From positions 481-49,135 of the forward strand of contig PLYU01000259.1 of the NCBI GenBank assembly GCA_003153495.1: a stretch of 48,655 nucleotides of DNA, read 5' to 3'. This document shows positions 11,101 to 19,365 of the stretch, in pieces. Every line of letters starts with the position of its first letter. Position 1 is the stretch's first letter. Source of the stretch: Myxococcales bacterium (lineage in GTDB: Bacteria; Myxococcota_A; Polyangia; Polyangiales; Polyangiaceae). The translations under genes and the position numbers were made by a program. The notes under the pieces are model-generated. The model made no database searches. It saw nothing but the letters and a program-made list of their open reading frames with translations, and was not told the origin of the DNA.

Positions 11101-11159
11101 GCCGCGCTCGTCGCGATGACGAGCGTGGAAATGAACCGGCTCACGTTGCGCAGGCGCAT
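8127..11159 (-). CDS. Cys-rich repeat lipoprotein paralog C (5+5 repeats)
   Basis: Shine-Dalgarno AGGAGGAG upstream of MRLRNVSRFISTLVIATSAAITAISCGSSGG; same repeats and core as A and B. Confidence 0.85.
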   Translation of the reverse strand: MRLRNVSRFISTLVIATSAAITAISCGSSGGAPRGAGTDASIGDGAASDSPSFPGSDAGLCRPQTCKGQGYTCGKNGDGCGQVIDCGTCTAPDYCGGGGYSKCGNPPPPAPDGGPCPTLETCHDLGYDCGPAADGCGGLLQCGTCAAPSICGGGGFDKCDVLIDGGTCVAKTCQDLKLDCGAAGDGCGGTIQCGTCNAPELCGGGGFDKCGVPAPPLLPDGGPAPVCNPKTCQQLGYGCGDNGDGCGGVIQCGTCPAPQFCGAAGPSVCGVGPGLLPDGGCIPRTCQDLGFDCGPAGDGCGGALQCGTCTAPNVCGGGSQPGKCGRTCVGLCTQQAACDGGTPTTITGRVVSGTTGTGFGSPDPVPNVLVYIPNAPLGPVSSGASCGGCGADVSGTPLVSTTTGFDGTFTLPNVPVGTGIPVVIQLGKWRRGVTFDITSACTSTRVGDIHMPRTQGGDAGDIPGSSNIPLTAISTGQLDPIECVLRKMGVAQSEFTSNAGGGRIHLYTGNGASTGGLTPNEAALMGSGGTFMSYDQILFPCWGVDPVVSACARKSPAELANLVSYADSGGRFFATHFSYAWLYQNAPFSTTASWNVDQADIDSMTANVSASVPPKSPGVFAQWLGAVGALTSTSPPQLVIHQARHDVDGVAGASVDWIDGADPCISDPASSGMLLHYTFDTPVGAAKACGHAIFSDFHVNTGGGGGGNQCGSAASIGCGGTALPFPTECGPASQLTSQERVLEFMIWDLESCSGPPLPQCTPRTCQQQNVGCGPAGDGCGGTLDCGSCPSGQTCGGGGTPFVCGAPPDGGTCRAQSCPQAHITCGPAGDGCGNLIPGGCGTCPTGQACGAGGVPGQCAPPDAGTCAPQTCTQQGVNCGPAGDGCGNLIAGGCGTCPAGQTCGGGGVPGKCGGPTCTPQSCQAQKIACGPAGDGCGTSLDCGPCPAGQTCGGGGVPGQCSGTCVPKTCKQLGFNCGPAGDGCGGLIQCGSCTLPQTCGGGGLAGICGGGTQ

Positions 11160-11370
11160 CGTGCGTCTCCTCCTCATGATCACTTCAAGCCACGACGCGG
11201 TCTGGTACCCCGCGCCGCCAGACAGGCGCCTGTTACAGTCTTCCCGCTACATTATGGCGGTGGCTGAGTCACGTAGCAATGGCCGCGGCGCTCCGATTCA
11301 GTCGGAACGCAGGGCGCTGGGCGCTGTCGCCCTGTAGTCCTCGAGGCGCCGGGGAAGGTGTAGGGGGCAC

Positions 11371-12414
11371 ATGGGGGCGGCGACGGCGTACCGCCCGGGG
11401 GGCCTGCCAGGGGCCCTGGCTTTGCGATCGCATTTGCCGCCCGCGGTGACTTCTGCTCAGTTCCGGCCCGTGCGCCAGAAACCACCGACGATCCCCAGGC
11501 GGCACAAGGTGACCCTCCTCGGCCTCGGGGCCATGGGCCAGCGGCACGCCCGGGTCCTCGGCGCGCTCGGCCATCGCTTCGAGGTGGTCGGCGTCTACGA
11601 CGTCCGGGGCGACGCTCCGGCTCCCCCGGACGTCGCCCGTTTCACCAGCGAAGCCGAGGCGATTGCTCGCGCCGAGGTCGTCGTCGTCGCGACCCCGATC
11701 GGCGGGCACGCGAGCGTCGTCGCACGCGCCCTCGGGGCGGGACGCCACGTGCTCGTCGAGAAGCCACTCTGCGCCACGGCCGCCGAGGCGCGCGCTGCGG
11801 CCTCGGCGTCGCGCGAGGGCGCCCGCCTGTTCGTCGGTCACTCGGAGAGGTTCAACCCCGTCGTCCGGGCCCTCGCGAAGCTCGTCCGGTGCGAAGACGT
11901 GGTGTCCGTGGACCTGCGCCGGGTCGGCCCGGCGAAGCCGAGCGATTACGGCGTCCTGGTCAACCTCGGCGTCCACGATCTGGACCTCGCGGCGTACCTC
12001 GGTGGCGGGCCGATCGCGCTGCGCGGGGCCTTCGGCGGCGACGAGCGCGCGCACGTCCTTTACTCGACCGCCGGTGGCGGCGTCGGCCACCTGTTCGTCG
12101 ATCGCACCCTGCCCGTTCGCCAGCGCGCGATCGAGCTCCTGACCAGCCGCTGGCTGTACGAGGGGGATCTCGTCGCCCACCGCCTCGTCCGCTCGCCCCG
12201 CGGGGGCGGACCGCGCACCGACGTCCCGCTGCCGCTCGAGGAGCCGCTCGCCGCCCAGGCCCTGGCCCTGGCCGACGCGATCGACGGCGCGCCGCCGCGC
12301 GAGATCGCCACAGGGGCCGACGGCGCGCGCGCCGTGGAGGCCGCTGAGGATGCGGCCGCTATTTTCTGCCGGAAAGTTGTCGCTGGCGCACGGGGCTTGA
12401 TACCTGGGGTGTGA
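11371..12414 (+). CDS. Gfo/Idh/MocA-family oxidoreductase (start uncertain; GTG at 11509 also possible)
   Basis: KVTLLGLGAMGQRHARVLGALGHRFEVVGVYD Rossmann motif; VLVEKPLCATAAEA; SERFNPVVRAL. Confidence 0.85.
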   Translation: MGAATAYRPGGLPGALALRSHLPPAVTSAQFRPVRQKPPTIPRRHKVTLLGLGAMGQRHARVLGALGHRFEVVGVYDVRGDAPAPPDVARFTSEAEAIARAEVVVVATPIGGHASVVARALGAGRHVLVEKPLCATAAEARAAASASREGARLFVGHSERFNPVVRALAKLVRCEDVVSVDLRRVGPAKPSDYGVLVNLGVHDLDLAAYLGGGPIALRGAFGGDERAHVLYSTAGGGVGHLFVDRTLPVRQRAIELLTSRWLYEGDLVAHRLVRSPRGGGPRTDVPLPLEEPLAAQALALADAIDGAPPREIATGADGARAVEAAEDAAAIFCRKVVAGARGLIPGV

Positions 12415-13202
12415 TGGCCCAGGGAGAGCACTTCGAGCCGTTTCGCCCGATGTTGCGCTCGGGCGGCGCGCGGTTCTCCCGTGACGCCGCGAAGCGTCCG
12501 ATCTTGGCGTTCGAAGAAGTGTACAAATCGTACCGTCAGGGCGCCCCGGTCCTGCGCGGGATGAGCCTGACGATCGAGCGGGGCGAGTTCGCGTTCATCA
12601 CGGGATCGAGCGGTTCGGGCAAGTCGACGCTCCTCCGCCTCCTCTACTGTGGCGAGACCGTCGACGACGGTCGCATCCTCTTCCTCGGCCGCGACGTGGC
12701 CCGGCTCCGTCACGACGCGATCCCCTTCTTGCGGCGCAACCTGGGGATCGTGTTCCAGGACTTCAAGCTGGTGCCCTCGTGGACCGCTTACGAGAACGTC
12801 GCGATCGCCCTCGAGGTGCTCGGGCTCTCTCGCAGGCTGGTCCGAGCCCGCGTGGGCGAGGCGCTCGAGCGCGTCGGCCTTGGCGGGCGCGGCGAGGACC
12901 TCGCGGGCGTGTTCTCCGGCGGGGAGAAACAGCGGATCGCCATCGCGCGCGCGATCGTCGGCGAGCCCGCACTCATCCTCGCCGACGAGCCGACCGGCAA
13001 CCTCGATCCGCAGCTCGCCATCGACATGCTGGGCCTCTTCGAAGAGATCCACGAGAGCGGTGCCACCGTGCTCTTCGCGACGCACGATCGCACGCTGCTC
13101 GAAGCGCGCTCGCGGCGGGTGGTCGTCCTCGACGAGGGCAAGGCCATCGACGTCCCGCAAGGGATCGCCACCGACGAGTACGAGACTCACTTGCCGCATT
13201 GA
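12414..13202 (+). CDS. ftsE: Cell division ATP-binding protein FtsE
   Basis: Walker A GSSGSGKST, signature FSGGEKQRIAIARAI, Walker B LILADEPTGNLD; followed by ftsX. Confidence 0.92.
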   Translation: MAQGEHFEPFRPMLRSGGARFSRDAAKRPILAFEEVYKSYRQGAPVLRGMSLTIERGEFAFITGSSGSGKSTLLRLLYCGETVDDGRILFLGRDVARLRHDAIPFLRRNLGIVFQDFKLVPSWTAYENVAIALEVLGLSRRLVRARVGEALERVGLGGRGEDLAGVFSGGEKQRIAIARAIVGEPALILADEPTGNLDPQLAIDMLGLFEEIHESGATVLFATHDRTLLEARSRRVVVLDEGKAIDVPQGIATDEYETHLPH

Positions 13203-13242
13203 GTGGATGCCCCAGCGGACGACGAGAGGTCACGGAGGACAC

Positions 13243-14124
13243 ATGCTGTCGGTCAGCACCACGCGAAGGGCGAGGCGAGGGATGGTGCGCGAGTGGCGAC
13301 TTCACGCCCTCAGCGTGTTCTCGCTCGCCGTCGCGTTCGTTTGCCTGGGGGCGGCGCTCCTCGTCGTCACCAACCTCGTTGCGCTCGAGGAGCGGTGGGC
13401 CCACTCGGGGCGCGCCTCGGTCTACCTGAAGGACCGCGCCACCCAGCACGAGGTGGACGCGCTCCGCGCGGCGCTCGCCCGCGTGCCGGGGGTCACGGGC
13501 GTGCGATACGTCTCCAGCGGAGACGCCAGGGTCGAGTTCGGGCGAGAGACGGAAGGCCGCAGCGAGCTCGCGGGCCTGCCGATCGAGGCCTTTCCAGCCT
13601 CGATCGAGGTCGACGTGGCCCCGGGCATGCCGGACCGCGATCTCGCCGACGCCGTGGTCAAGATAAAGCAGCTCCCTTCGGTCGACGACGTGGAGACGTA
13701 CCAGTCGTGGACCGAGCGGCTCGCGCGGCTGGTGCGCGGCGGCGTCACGGCGTCCGCGCTCCTGGCGATCGTCGTGCTCGCGGCCGTGTTGGCGGTGGTC
13801 GGGTCGACGATGCGCCTGGTCTTGCAGCGGCGGCGCGCCGAGGTCGAGGTCCTCAAGCTGGTCGGCGCGACCGACGGCTTCGTGAAGAAGCCGTTCGTCG
13901 TCGAAGGGGGCGTCCAGGGGGCCCTGGGCGCGCTCGGCGCCCTCGCGCTCCTCGGGCTGCTCTTCCTCGTGGTGCGCGGTCCGCTGGACTCGGAGCTTGC
14001 GGCTCTTCTCGGGATCGAGCCGAGCTTCTTGCCGTGGCAGGTCGCCCTGGGAATGGTCCTGCTCGGCGGCACGCTCGGCGCCGGCGCGGCGCTGGCGAGC
14101 CTGCGCAAGCTGGTGGCGGTATGA
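13243..14124 (+). CDS. ftsX: Cell division permease FtsX
   Basis: FtsX-like topology; SVYLKDRATQHEVDALRAAL...EVEVLKLVGATDGFVKKPFVVEG; Shine-Dalgarno ggagg before the ATG. Confidence 0.92.
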   Translation: MLSVSTTRRARRGMVREWRLHALSVFSLAVAFVCLGAALLVVTNLVALEERWAHSGRASVYLKDRATQHEVDALRAALARVPGVTGVRYVSSGDARVEFGRETEGRSELAGLPIEAFPASIEVDVAPGMPDRDLADAVVKIKQLPSVDDVETYQSWTERLARLVRGGVTASALLAIVVLAAVLAVVGSTMRLVLQRRRAEVEVLKLVGATDGFVKKPFVVEGGVQGALGALGALALLGLLFLVVRGPLDSELAALLGIEPSFLPWQVALGMVLLGGTLGAGAALASLRKLVAV

Positions 14125-15080
14125 AGCGAGCGATCGTCCTCGCGACCGCCCTGGCCGTCGCGTCGCCGATCTTCACCTCGGGCAAGAGCGGCGCGCCGTC
14201 CGACCCGGCGCTCGCGCTTGCCGCGCTCGATCGCAAGATCGCCGATCTCGATTCCGAGGAGCAGTCGGACAAGGGCGAGCTGGCGCGGCTGGGCGGGCCG
14301 CTGGCGCTCGCCCACGCGCGCGTCCTCGCGCACGGTAGGGGCCTCTACAAGCTCACCCGCGCAGGCTTGCTCCCCGTGGGCGGCGGCTTCGCCGCGCTCG
14401 TGACTCATGCGATGCACGTGGAGCGCGCGCGGCGGCGGCTCGTCAGCGATGTCGACGAAGAGACGAACATGCACAAGCGCGCCGCAGAACTGGCCGGGGA
14501 GCTGGAGCGGGTGGCGCGCGATCGCGAGACCCTCGCGAGCCAGCGCACGGCGATGGACGCCGCCCGCATCGCGGTGGAGGACGAGCGGCGGCGCCAGGAG
14601 GCGTTCGACAAGGCGTTCGAGACCTCGACGGGGACCGGCTCGGAGTACGTGGCCGTGTACGGCGGCGCGGCGGGCGCGGGCCCTGGAGCCTCCGTGCAGG
14701 GCTTCGGAGGCGGCGCGGGGCGCCTGCTCTTCCCGGTCGTGGGGCGCGCCGAGGTTCACCCCGCGCACCGCGACGGAACGGACGGACCGGGGCTGGAGAT
14801 CCAGGCGGCCGCGGGCTCGATCGTCCGGGCCGTCGCCGCCGGCCGCGTCGCGTTCGCCGATCGCTACGGGCCGTACGGCCGGATCGTGATCCTCGATCAC
14901 GGCGACCACTACTACACGGTGAGCGGAGACCTCGACGAGATCGACGTCAAGATCGGGCAGGACGTCGGCGCCGGCGATCGCATCGGCACGGTGGGAGACG
15001 ACGGACAGGGGCCGATGCTCTACTTCGAGGTGAGGCACGGCTCGCAGGCCGTCTCCCCCGGGCCCTGGCTCGGGCTGTGA
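14121..15080 (+). CDS. envC: EnvC-like murein hydrolase activator, M23 domain
   Basis: Signal peptide, coiled coil, LytM/M23 C-terminus (GRIVILDHGDHYYTVSGDLDEIDVKIGQDVGAGDRIGTVG...LYFEVRHG); ATGA overlap with ftsX. Confidence 0.85.
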   Translation: MKRAIVLATALAVASPIFTSGKSGAPSDPALALAALDRKIADLDSEEQSDKGELARLGGPLALAHARVLAHGRGLYKLTRAGLLPVGGGFAALVTHAMHVERARRRLVSDVDEETNMHKRAAELAGELERVARDRETLASQRTAMDAARIAVEDERRRQEAFDKAFETSTGTGSEYVAVYGGAAGAGPGASVQGFGGGAGRLLFPVVGRAEVHPAHRDGTDGPGLEIQAAAGSIVRAVAAGRVAFADRYGPYGRIVILDHGDHYYTVSGDLDEIDVKIGQDVGAGDRIGTVGDDGQGPMLYFEVRHGSQAVSPGPWLGL

Positions 15081-15086
15081 GGCGCT

Positions 15087-15212
15087 TCAGAAGGTGAAGC
15101 GGACGAGGCCCGCGCCGCCGCCCGCGACGGCGACCCCGCCCGCGATGACCGCGACCGTCGAGAGGGTCGCGTCCTGCCGAAGCGAGATCCCGTTGGGGTT
15201 GCAGTGGTCATG
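15087..15212 (-). pseudogene. C-terminal tail fragment of a membrane protein (degraded gene)
   Basis: Minus-strand reading HCNPNGISLRQDATLSTVAVIAGGVAVAGGGAGLVRFTF*, with no long upstream ORF. Confidence 0.5.
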
Positions 15213-15225
15213 AACCCTCGCACGC

Positions 15226-16695
15226 TCACGTAAGGAATAGAGGTTCTACCCGCTCATAGAGGGCCCGACGCCGTGTGAATATCTCTTGCAGGCGGACGCC
15301 TGAGCCCTTGTCCGGAGCGTGGCGCACACCGGCGGGGCGGATCCACTCGCGTGCCTCGCGGGCATTCGCGAGCACTCCGGTGCCGAGGCCGGCAAGGATC
15401 GCCGCTCCCACGACGGTGCCGCTTCCGCCCTGGACCCATGTGAGCGGAACGCCCATGGCATCCGACAGTGCCTGACGGAGCAAGGCGCTCCTCCCTGCGC
15501 CGCCCTCCGCGACGACCTCTTCCAGACGCAGGCCCTTCTCCTCCGCGACCGCCAGGCAGTGGCGGAAGCCGAGCGCGATTCCGTCGACGAGGGCGCGATA
15601 CAGGTCTCCACGCCCGTGAGTCAGATCCAGCCCGAAGAAGACGCCGCGGGCCCGCTCGTTCCACACGGGGGTCCGCTCGCCCTGGAAGTAGGGCAGCACG
15701 ATGGGCCCGACCGCCCGCGCGTCGACCGCGCGCGCCTCGCGCTCGAGCTCGTCGTGGTCGACGCCCGGCGCGCACGCCCGGCGGAACCACTCGAGCGCCG
15801 CGCCGCAGAGCGTGGCGCCGAGCGACAGCCACAGGTCGCAGCCGACGTGGTGGCTGTTCACCAGGCGCGGATCGAAGCGTGGCTCGACGGACGGAAGCAG
15901 CAGGTTGCCGGCCGTTCCGAGCATCAGACACGCCTCGCCCTCGTCAATCACCCCGGCGCCGAGGGCGCTCGCCGCGAAGTCGCCGCCGCCGGCGACCACG
16001 GGCGTGCCCTGGCGAAGGCCGGTCTCCGCGGCCGCCCGGTGCGTCACCGCCCCCACGACGTCGTGCGCGCGCGCGATGCGAGGCAAGAGGCGAGGTTCGA
16101 CGCCAGCGGCACGGGCCCCTTCGGGCGACCACGCCCCCTTCCGCGCGTCGTAGAGCGGCGAGCAGAGCATCGCGGTGGACGGATCGCAGGCCGCCTCGCC
16201 GGTCAGGCGCATGGCGAGGAACGCGTGCGACTGGAGCACGAACGCGGCCCGCTCGAGCACCTCGGGCTCGTGGGCGCGCAGCCAGGCGAGCTTCGGGCCG
16301 AGGTAGTACGCGTGCATCCGGTTGCCGCCGAGCGCCTCGGCGCGCGGGCCGAGCGCCTCGCCCAGCATGCGGGCCTCGTCGGCCGCGCGCACGTCGAGCC
16401 AGAGAATCGCGGGTCGAAGGGGCCGGCAATCCGCGTCGATCGGGACCGCCGTCGGGGCCTGCCCGACGACGCCCACGCCGTGGATCCTCTCGAGCGGCGC
16501 GCTCCGGCCGATCCGTGCGATCACCGTGCACGACGCTCTCCACCACGCCTCGGCGTCGGCTTCGACGCGACCGGGCGCCGGCATCTCGGGCGGGCACGGC
16601 TCGCTGGCCTCCGCCACGATGCGCCCGCGCTCATCGACCGCCGCGCCCCGCACGCCGGTCGTTCCCACGTCGATGCCCAGGAGCAAGCGGTTCAC
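15226..16695 (-). CDS. FGGY-family carbohydrate (xylulokinase-like) kinase
   Basis: LLLGIDVGTTGVRGAAVDERGRIVAE; FQGERTPVWNERARGVFFGL; VVAEGGAGRSALLRQALSDAMGVPL; GTG start chosen. Confidence 0.88.
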   Translation of the reverse strand: MNRLLLGIDVGTTGVRGAAVDERGRIVAEASEPCPPEMPAPGRVEADAEAWWRASCTVIARIGRSAPLERIHGVGVVGQAPTAVPIDADCRPLRPAILWLDVRAADEARMLGEALGPRAEALGGNRMHAYYLGPKLAWLRAHEPEVLERAAFVLQSHAFLAMRLTGEAACDPSTAMLCSPLYDARKGAWSPEGARAAGVEPRLLPRIARAHDVVGAVTHRAAAETGLRQGTPVVAGGGDFAASALGAGVIDEGEACLMLGTAGNLLLPSVEPRFDPRLVNSHHVGCDLWLSLGATLCGAALEWFRRACAPGVDHDELEREARAVDARAVGPIVLPYFQGERTPVWNERARGVFFGLDLTHGRGDLYRALVDGIALGFRHCLAVAEEKGLRLEEVVAEGGAGRSALLRQALSDAMGVPLTWVQGGSGTVVGAAILAGLGTGVLANAREAREWIRPAGVRHAPDKGSGVRLQEIFTRRRALYERVEPLFLT

Positions 16696-16778
16696 TTGAG
16701 CGCGGTCCTCATGAGCCGGCTCGCGCGATCGCCGTCCGGGGTGAACGCGGCCATCGCGTGAAGTATAGGACATGGGCC

Positions 16779-17885
16779 GTGGACAAGCTCCAATCCGCCC
16801 AACTGCAGGCCGTCCTCCCGGGCACGCGCGCGAGCTTCCGCCGCCGGATCATCGACGCGATGAGCGCGCTCGTGCCCGCGTCCGGCGCGTTCTTCTTCTT
16901 CGGCAACGAGGACGCTCGCGCTTACCGGGACGCGACGCGCCTGGTCGACGGCGCCGTCCGCCCGGTGCCCGGCACCGACCGCGTGCGGCTCTCGGCCGCG
17001 TTCGGCTACGACCCGGCGCGTGTCGTCGTAACCCCGCGCCGGGCGTACACGTCGGGCGAGCTCTGGCCGGCCACGGAGCGGGCGCGCCTGCCCTACTTTC
17101 GCGACGCCTCGGGCCCCGACGGCTTCGCCGACGTGCTGCTGCTCTTCCTTCACGAGGGCGGCGTCCTCTTCGGTCTCGCGGGGCTCGAGCGGCGCGCCGG
17201 CGAGCCCCCGTTCGGCGAGGCCGACAAGCGCATCCTCGAAGAGCTGGCCCCCTTCGTCGTGGCCGGCGCGCGCGCGCAGCTCCAGCACGACGAGCTCGCG
17301 CGCGAGGCGGCGACGCTGCGTGCGCTCGGCCGCGCGAGCGGGACCCTGTACGTCATCGATCGCGAGAGACGGCGCATCCTCTGGGCAGCGGATCGTGAGC
17401 GGGGGATCGACTGGGAGGAGGATGTCGAGCCGTTCGAGGACCAGCTCGTCGCCGCCGTGCAGAGCTTCCTCGACGCCGCTGCGCGCGACGACGCGCTCCC
17501 CACGCCTCCGCGACTGCCGATCGGCACGATCGTCGCCGTGGTCAGGCTGGACGGCGACCCGCTGTTCGGCGTCGCGCGCTGCGCGGCTGTGCGCGTGGAG
17601 CGCCCGCTCAGACCCGCGCCCATGGACGGCCTGAGCAAGCGCGAGCGCGAGATCGCGCGGCTGCTCGTCGCCGGCTACAGCGGCGTCAACGTGGCGGCCA
17701 TCTCGGGCCTGAGCGAGAACACCGTGCGCACCTACGTCCGGAGGCTCTACGCGAAGCTCGACGTGAACAACCGGGCGGACCTGGTGCGCCGGCTGATGAC
17801 GCCCGAGCCGAACGACGGCCCCGCCTCGCAGATCGGGCCGCCGCCCGACTCGTCGCTGGCCGTGGGGGACGACACGCTGGACTGA
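16779..17885 (+). CDS. LuxR-type HTH transcriptional regulator with N-terminal GAF-like region
   Basis: C-terminal GLSKREREIARLLVAGYSGVNVAAISGLSENTVRTYVRRLYAKLDVNNRADLVRRL. Confidence 0.85.
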   Translation: MDKLQSAQLQAVLPGTRASFRRRIIDAMSALVPASGAFFFFGNEDARAYRDATRLVDGAVRPVPGTDRVRLSAAFGYDPARVVVTPRRAYTSGELWPATERARLPYFRDASGPDGFADVLLLFLHEGGVLFGLAGLERRAGEPPFGEADKRILEELAPFVVAGARAQLQHDELAREAATLRALGRASGTLYVIDRERRRILWAADRERGIDWEEDVEPFEDQLVAAVQSFLDAAARDDALPTPPRLPIGTIVAVVRLDGDPLFGVARCAAVRVERPLRPAPMDGLSKREREIARLLVAGYSGVNVAAISGLSENTVRTYVRRLYAKLDVNNRADLVRRLMTPEPNDGPASQIGPPPDSSLAVGDDTLD

Positions 17886-17904
17886 GCGGCGCCGTTCGGG
17901 TCAC

Positions 17905-18318
17905 ATGGGGCGCGTGAAATACGTCCTCGACGCGTCCGTTGCCGTAGCGGCGTTGAGGAAGACGGAGCCATTCCACGTCGAATCGCTGCGGCACTGCATG
18001 CCGCTGTTCCGGGGCAAGGATCAGATCCTCGTCCCGGCCACGTTCGAAATCGAGGTGGTCTCCGCGCTCGTCCGGCGCGGCGCCGCGCCGGCTCGCGTCG
18101 CCGTCCTCTTCGAGAGGAGCTTCGCCGCGCGTCGAGCGGTGACCATCGGCCCGCGCGCCGCACTGGCCGTCCGCGCCATCGTCGGCCGGACGCGCCTCCC
18201 CGCGGCGGCCGCGCTCTACGCGTGGCTCGCCGCGCGCGACAACCTGCCCCTGGTGACCATCGACCGGGAGCTCCTCGACCGCGCGTCGCTCGCCGGCGCG
18301 CGCGCGATCACGCCTTGA
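17905..18318 (+). CDS. PIN-domain protein (VapC-like)
   Basis: YVLDASVAVAALRK...ATFEIEVVSALVRR...LPLVTIDRELLDRASLAG. Confidence 0.75.
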   Translation: MGRVKYVLDASVAVAALRKTEPFHVESLRHCMPLFRGKDQILVPATFEIEVVSALVRRGAAPARVAVLFERSFAARRAVTIGPRAALAVRAIVGRTRLPAAAALYAWLAARDNLPLVTIDRELLDRASLAGARAITP

Positions 18319-18351
18319 ATTCCAGGAGGTCTCTTCCCATGCGTCGTCGAC

Positions 18352-19221
18352 TCAGAAGTAGACCACCCCGCCGAGCGTGAGCAGCCAGCCTGCCGACGTG
18401 TTCGAGGTCCTGCCGCTCACGTCGGTGAACTCGGGCTGCACCGTGGCCAGCGCGTCGGTGCGGCCCCGGAGAAAGCCTCGCAGGTCCGCGTCGAGTGCGA
18501 ACGTGCGGTTCAGGCGTCCCTCGACGCCGGCGCCGATCTGCGCGCCGAAGTAGCGCCAGTCCTGGTCGAGGGGCGCCCCGCAGCTCATCGTCGCGTCGCA
18601 GGTGACGTGGGCCCACGACCAGCCGAGGCCCGCCAGCAGGTACACCTGCGCGCGCGACCGCGGGTTGACGAAGAACAGCGCGTTGAACGTGAGCGCCGTC
18701 TCGCCGCGGCTCTGTCCCAGGTAGTCCTTGCCGCCGGAGAAATCGAGGTCGCCTTCGATGCCGAAGCGGCGCGTCGGCTTGAAGCGAGCGCCCGCCCCGA
18801 GGCCACCCATGGCAGAGTCGCCCCCGCTGCCGCGCCCGAAGAACGACCCCTGCAGGTGCAGGCTCATCCCCCATTCTCTGGCCCGGGACTCGAACGGCGC
18901 GCGGGGCGGCGGCTGGTACACGTAGGGCTCCGGCGTCTCCTGGCGTGCCATCGCCGGCGGCGGAGGCGGGGACTCGACGACCACCATCGGGGGCTCGAGC
19001 GGCGGGAGGGGGGCGCTGGCTGGCGTGGGCGTGGGCGTGGGCGTGGGCGGAGCTGCGTGGACGGGCTGGCCTGCAGGGAGGGGCTGGAGCTGCGGCGCGT
19101 CGCCGCAGAATCCGCTCCCGGGGGGACACGAGCTGGCGCCCGGCGACGGCTGCGGCGCAGCGCTCGCGGGGGCCGCGATCGCGAGCAGCGCGGCCGTCGA
19201 GGCGAGCAGTGACTTCTTCAT
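18352..19221 (-). CDS. Outer-membrane beta-barrel protein with Pro-rich linker
   Basis: MKKSLLASTAALLAIAAPASA signal; PTPTPTPTPA linker; barrel-like alternation with C-terminal aromatic (LLTLGGVVYF). Confidence 0.7.
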   Translation of the reverse strand: MKKSLLASTAALLAIAAPASAAPQPSPGASSCPPGSGFCGDAPQLQPLPAGQPVHAAPPTPTPTPTPASAPLPPLEPPMVVVESPPPPPAMARQETPEPYVYQPPPRAPFESRAREWGMSLHLQGSFFGRGSGGDSAMGGLGAGARFKPTRRFGIEGDLDFSGGKDYLGQSRGETALTFNALFFVNPRSRAQVYLLAGLGWSWAHVTCDATMSCGAPLDQDWRYFGAQIGAGVEGRLNRTFALDADLRGFLRGRTDALATVQPEFTDVSGRTSNTSAGWLLTLGGVVYF

Positions 19222-19365
19222 GGTACCGAGGTGGAGTCGCAAGGGCGGTACGGGGCAGCTTGGGCCCGGCGGCGATCAAAATCAACGCGCGCACCTGGGA
19301 CGCGCCCGCGAGCTCGACTATTCATCGACAGGGGGCCCCGTCCGGCCCTACCTATCTCCTGCGCC

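Noticed and set aside
2019-11159. CRISPR-like interpretation of the regular repeats
   Set aside because: Repeats are protein-coding Cys-rich units with constant frame and no unique spacers; no cas genes in the window
4207-11267. Very long plus-strand ORFs (1304 aa and 1049 aa) opposite the Cys-rich genes
   Set aside because: Arg/Ala-rich, repetitive antisense shadows of high-GC codon bias; the minus strand has signal peptides and coherent repeats
15226-17885. FGGY kinase plus divergent LuxR gene as a novel sugar-sensing pair
   Set aside because: Simple divergent arrangement of common families; no sugar-binding domain visible in the regulator
17905-18318. Complete VapBC toxin-antitoxin module
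   Set aside because: PIN protein present but no adjacent antitoxin-like small ORF; upstream gene is a LuxR regulator
19021-19051. GGGCGTG microsatellite as a regulatory phase-variation tract
   Set aside because: It encodes the Pro-Thr linker of the beta-barrel protein in 6-bp units, so slippage would not shift frame
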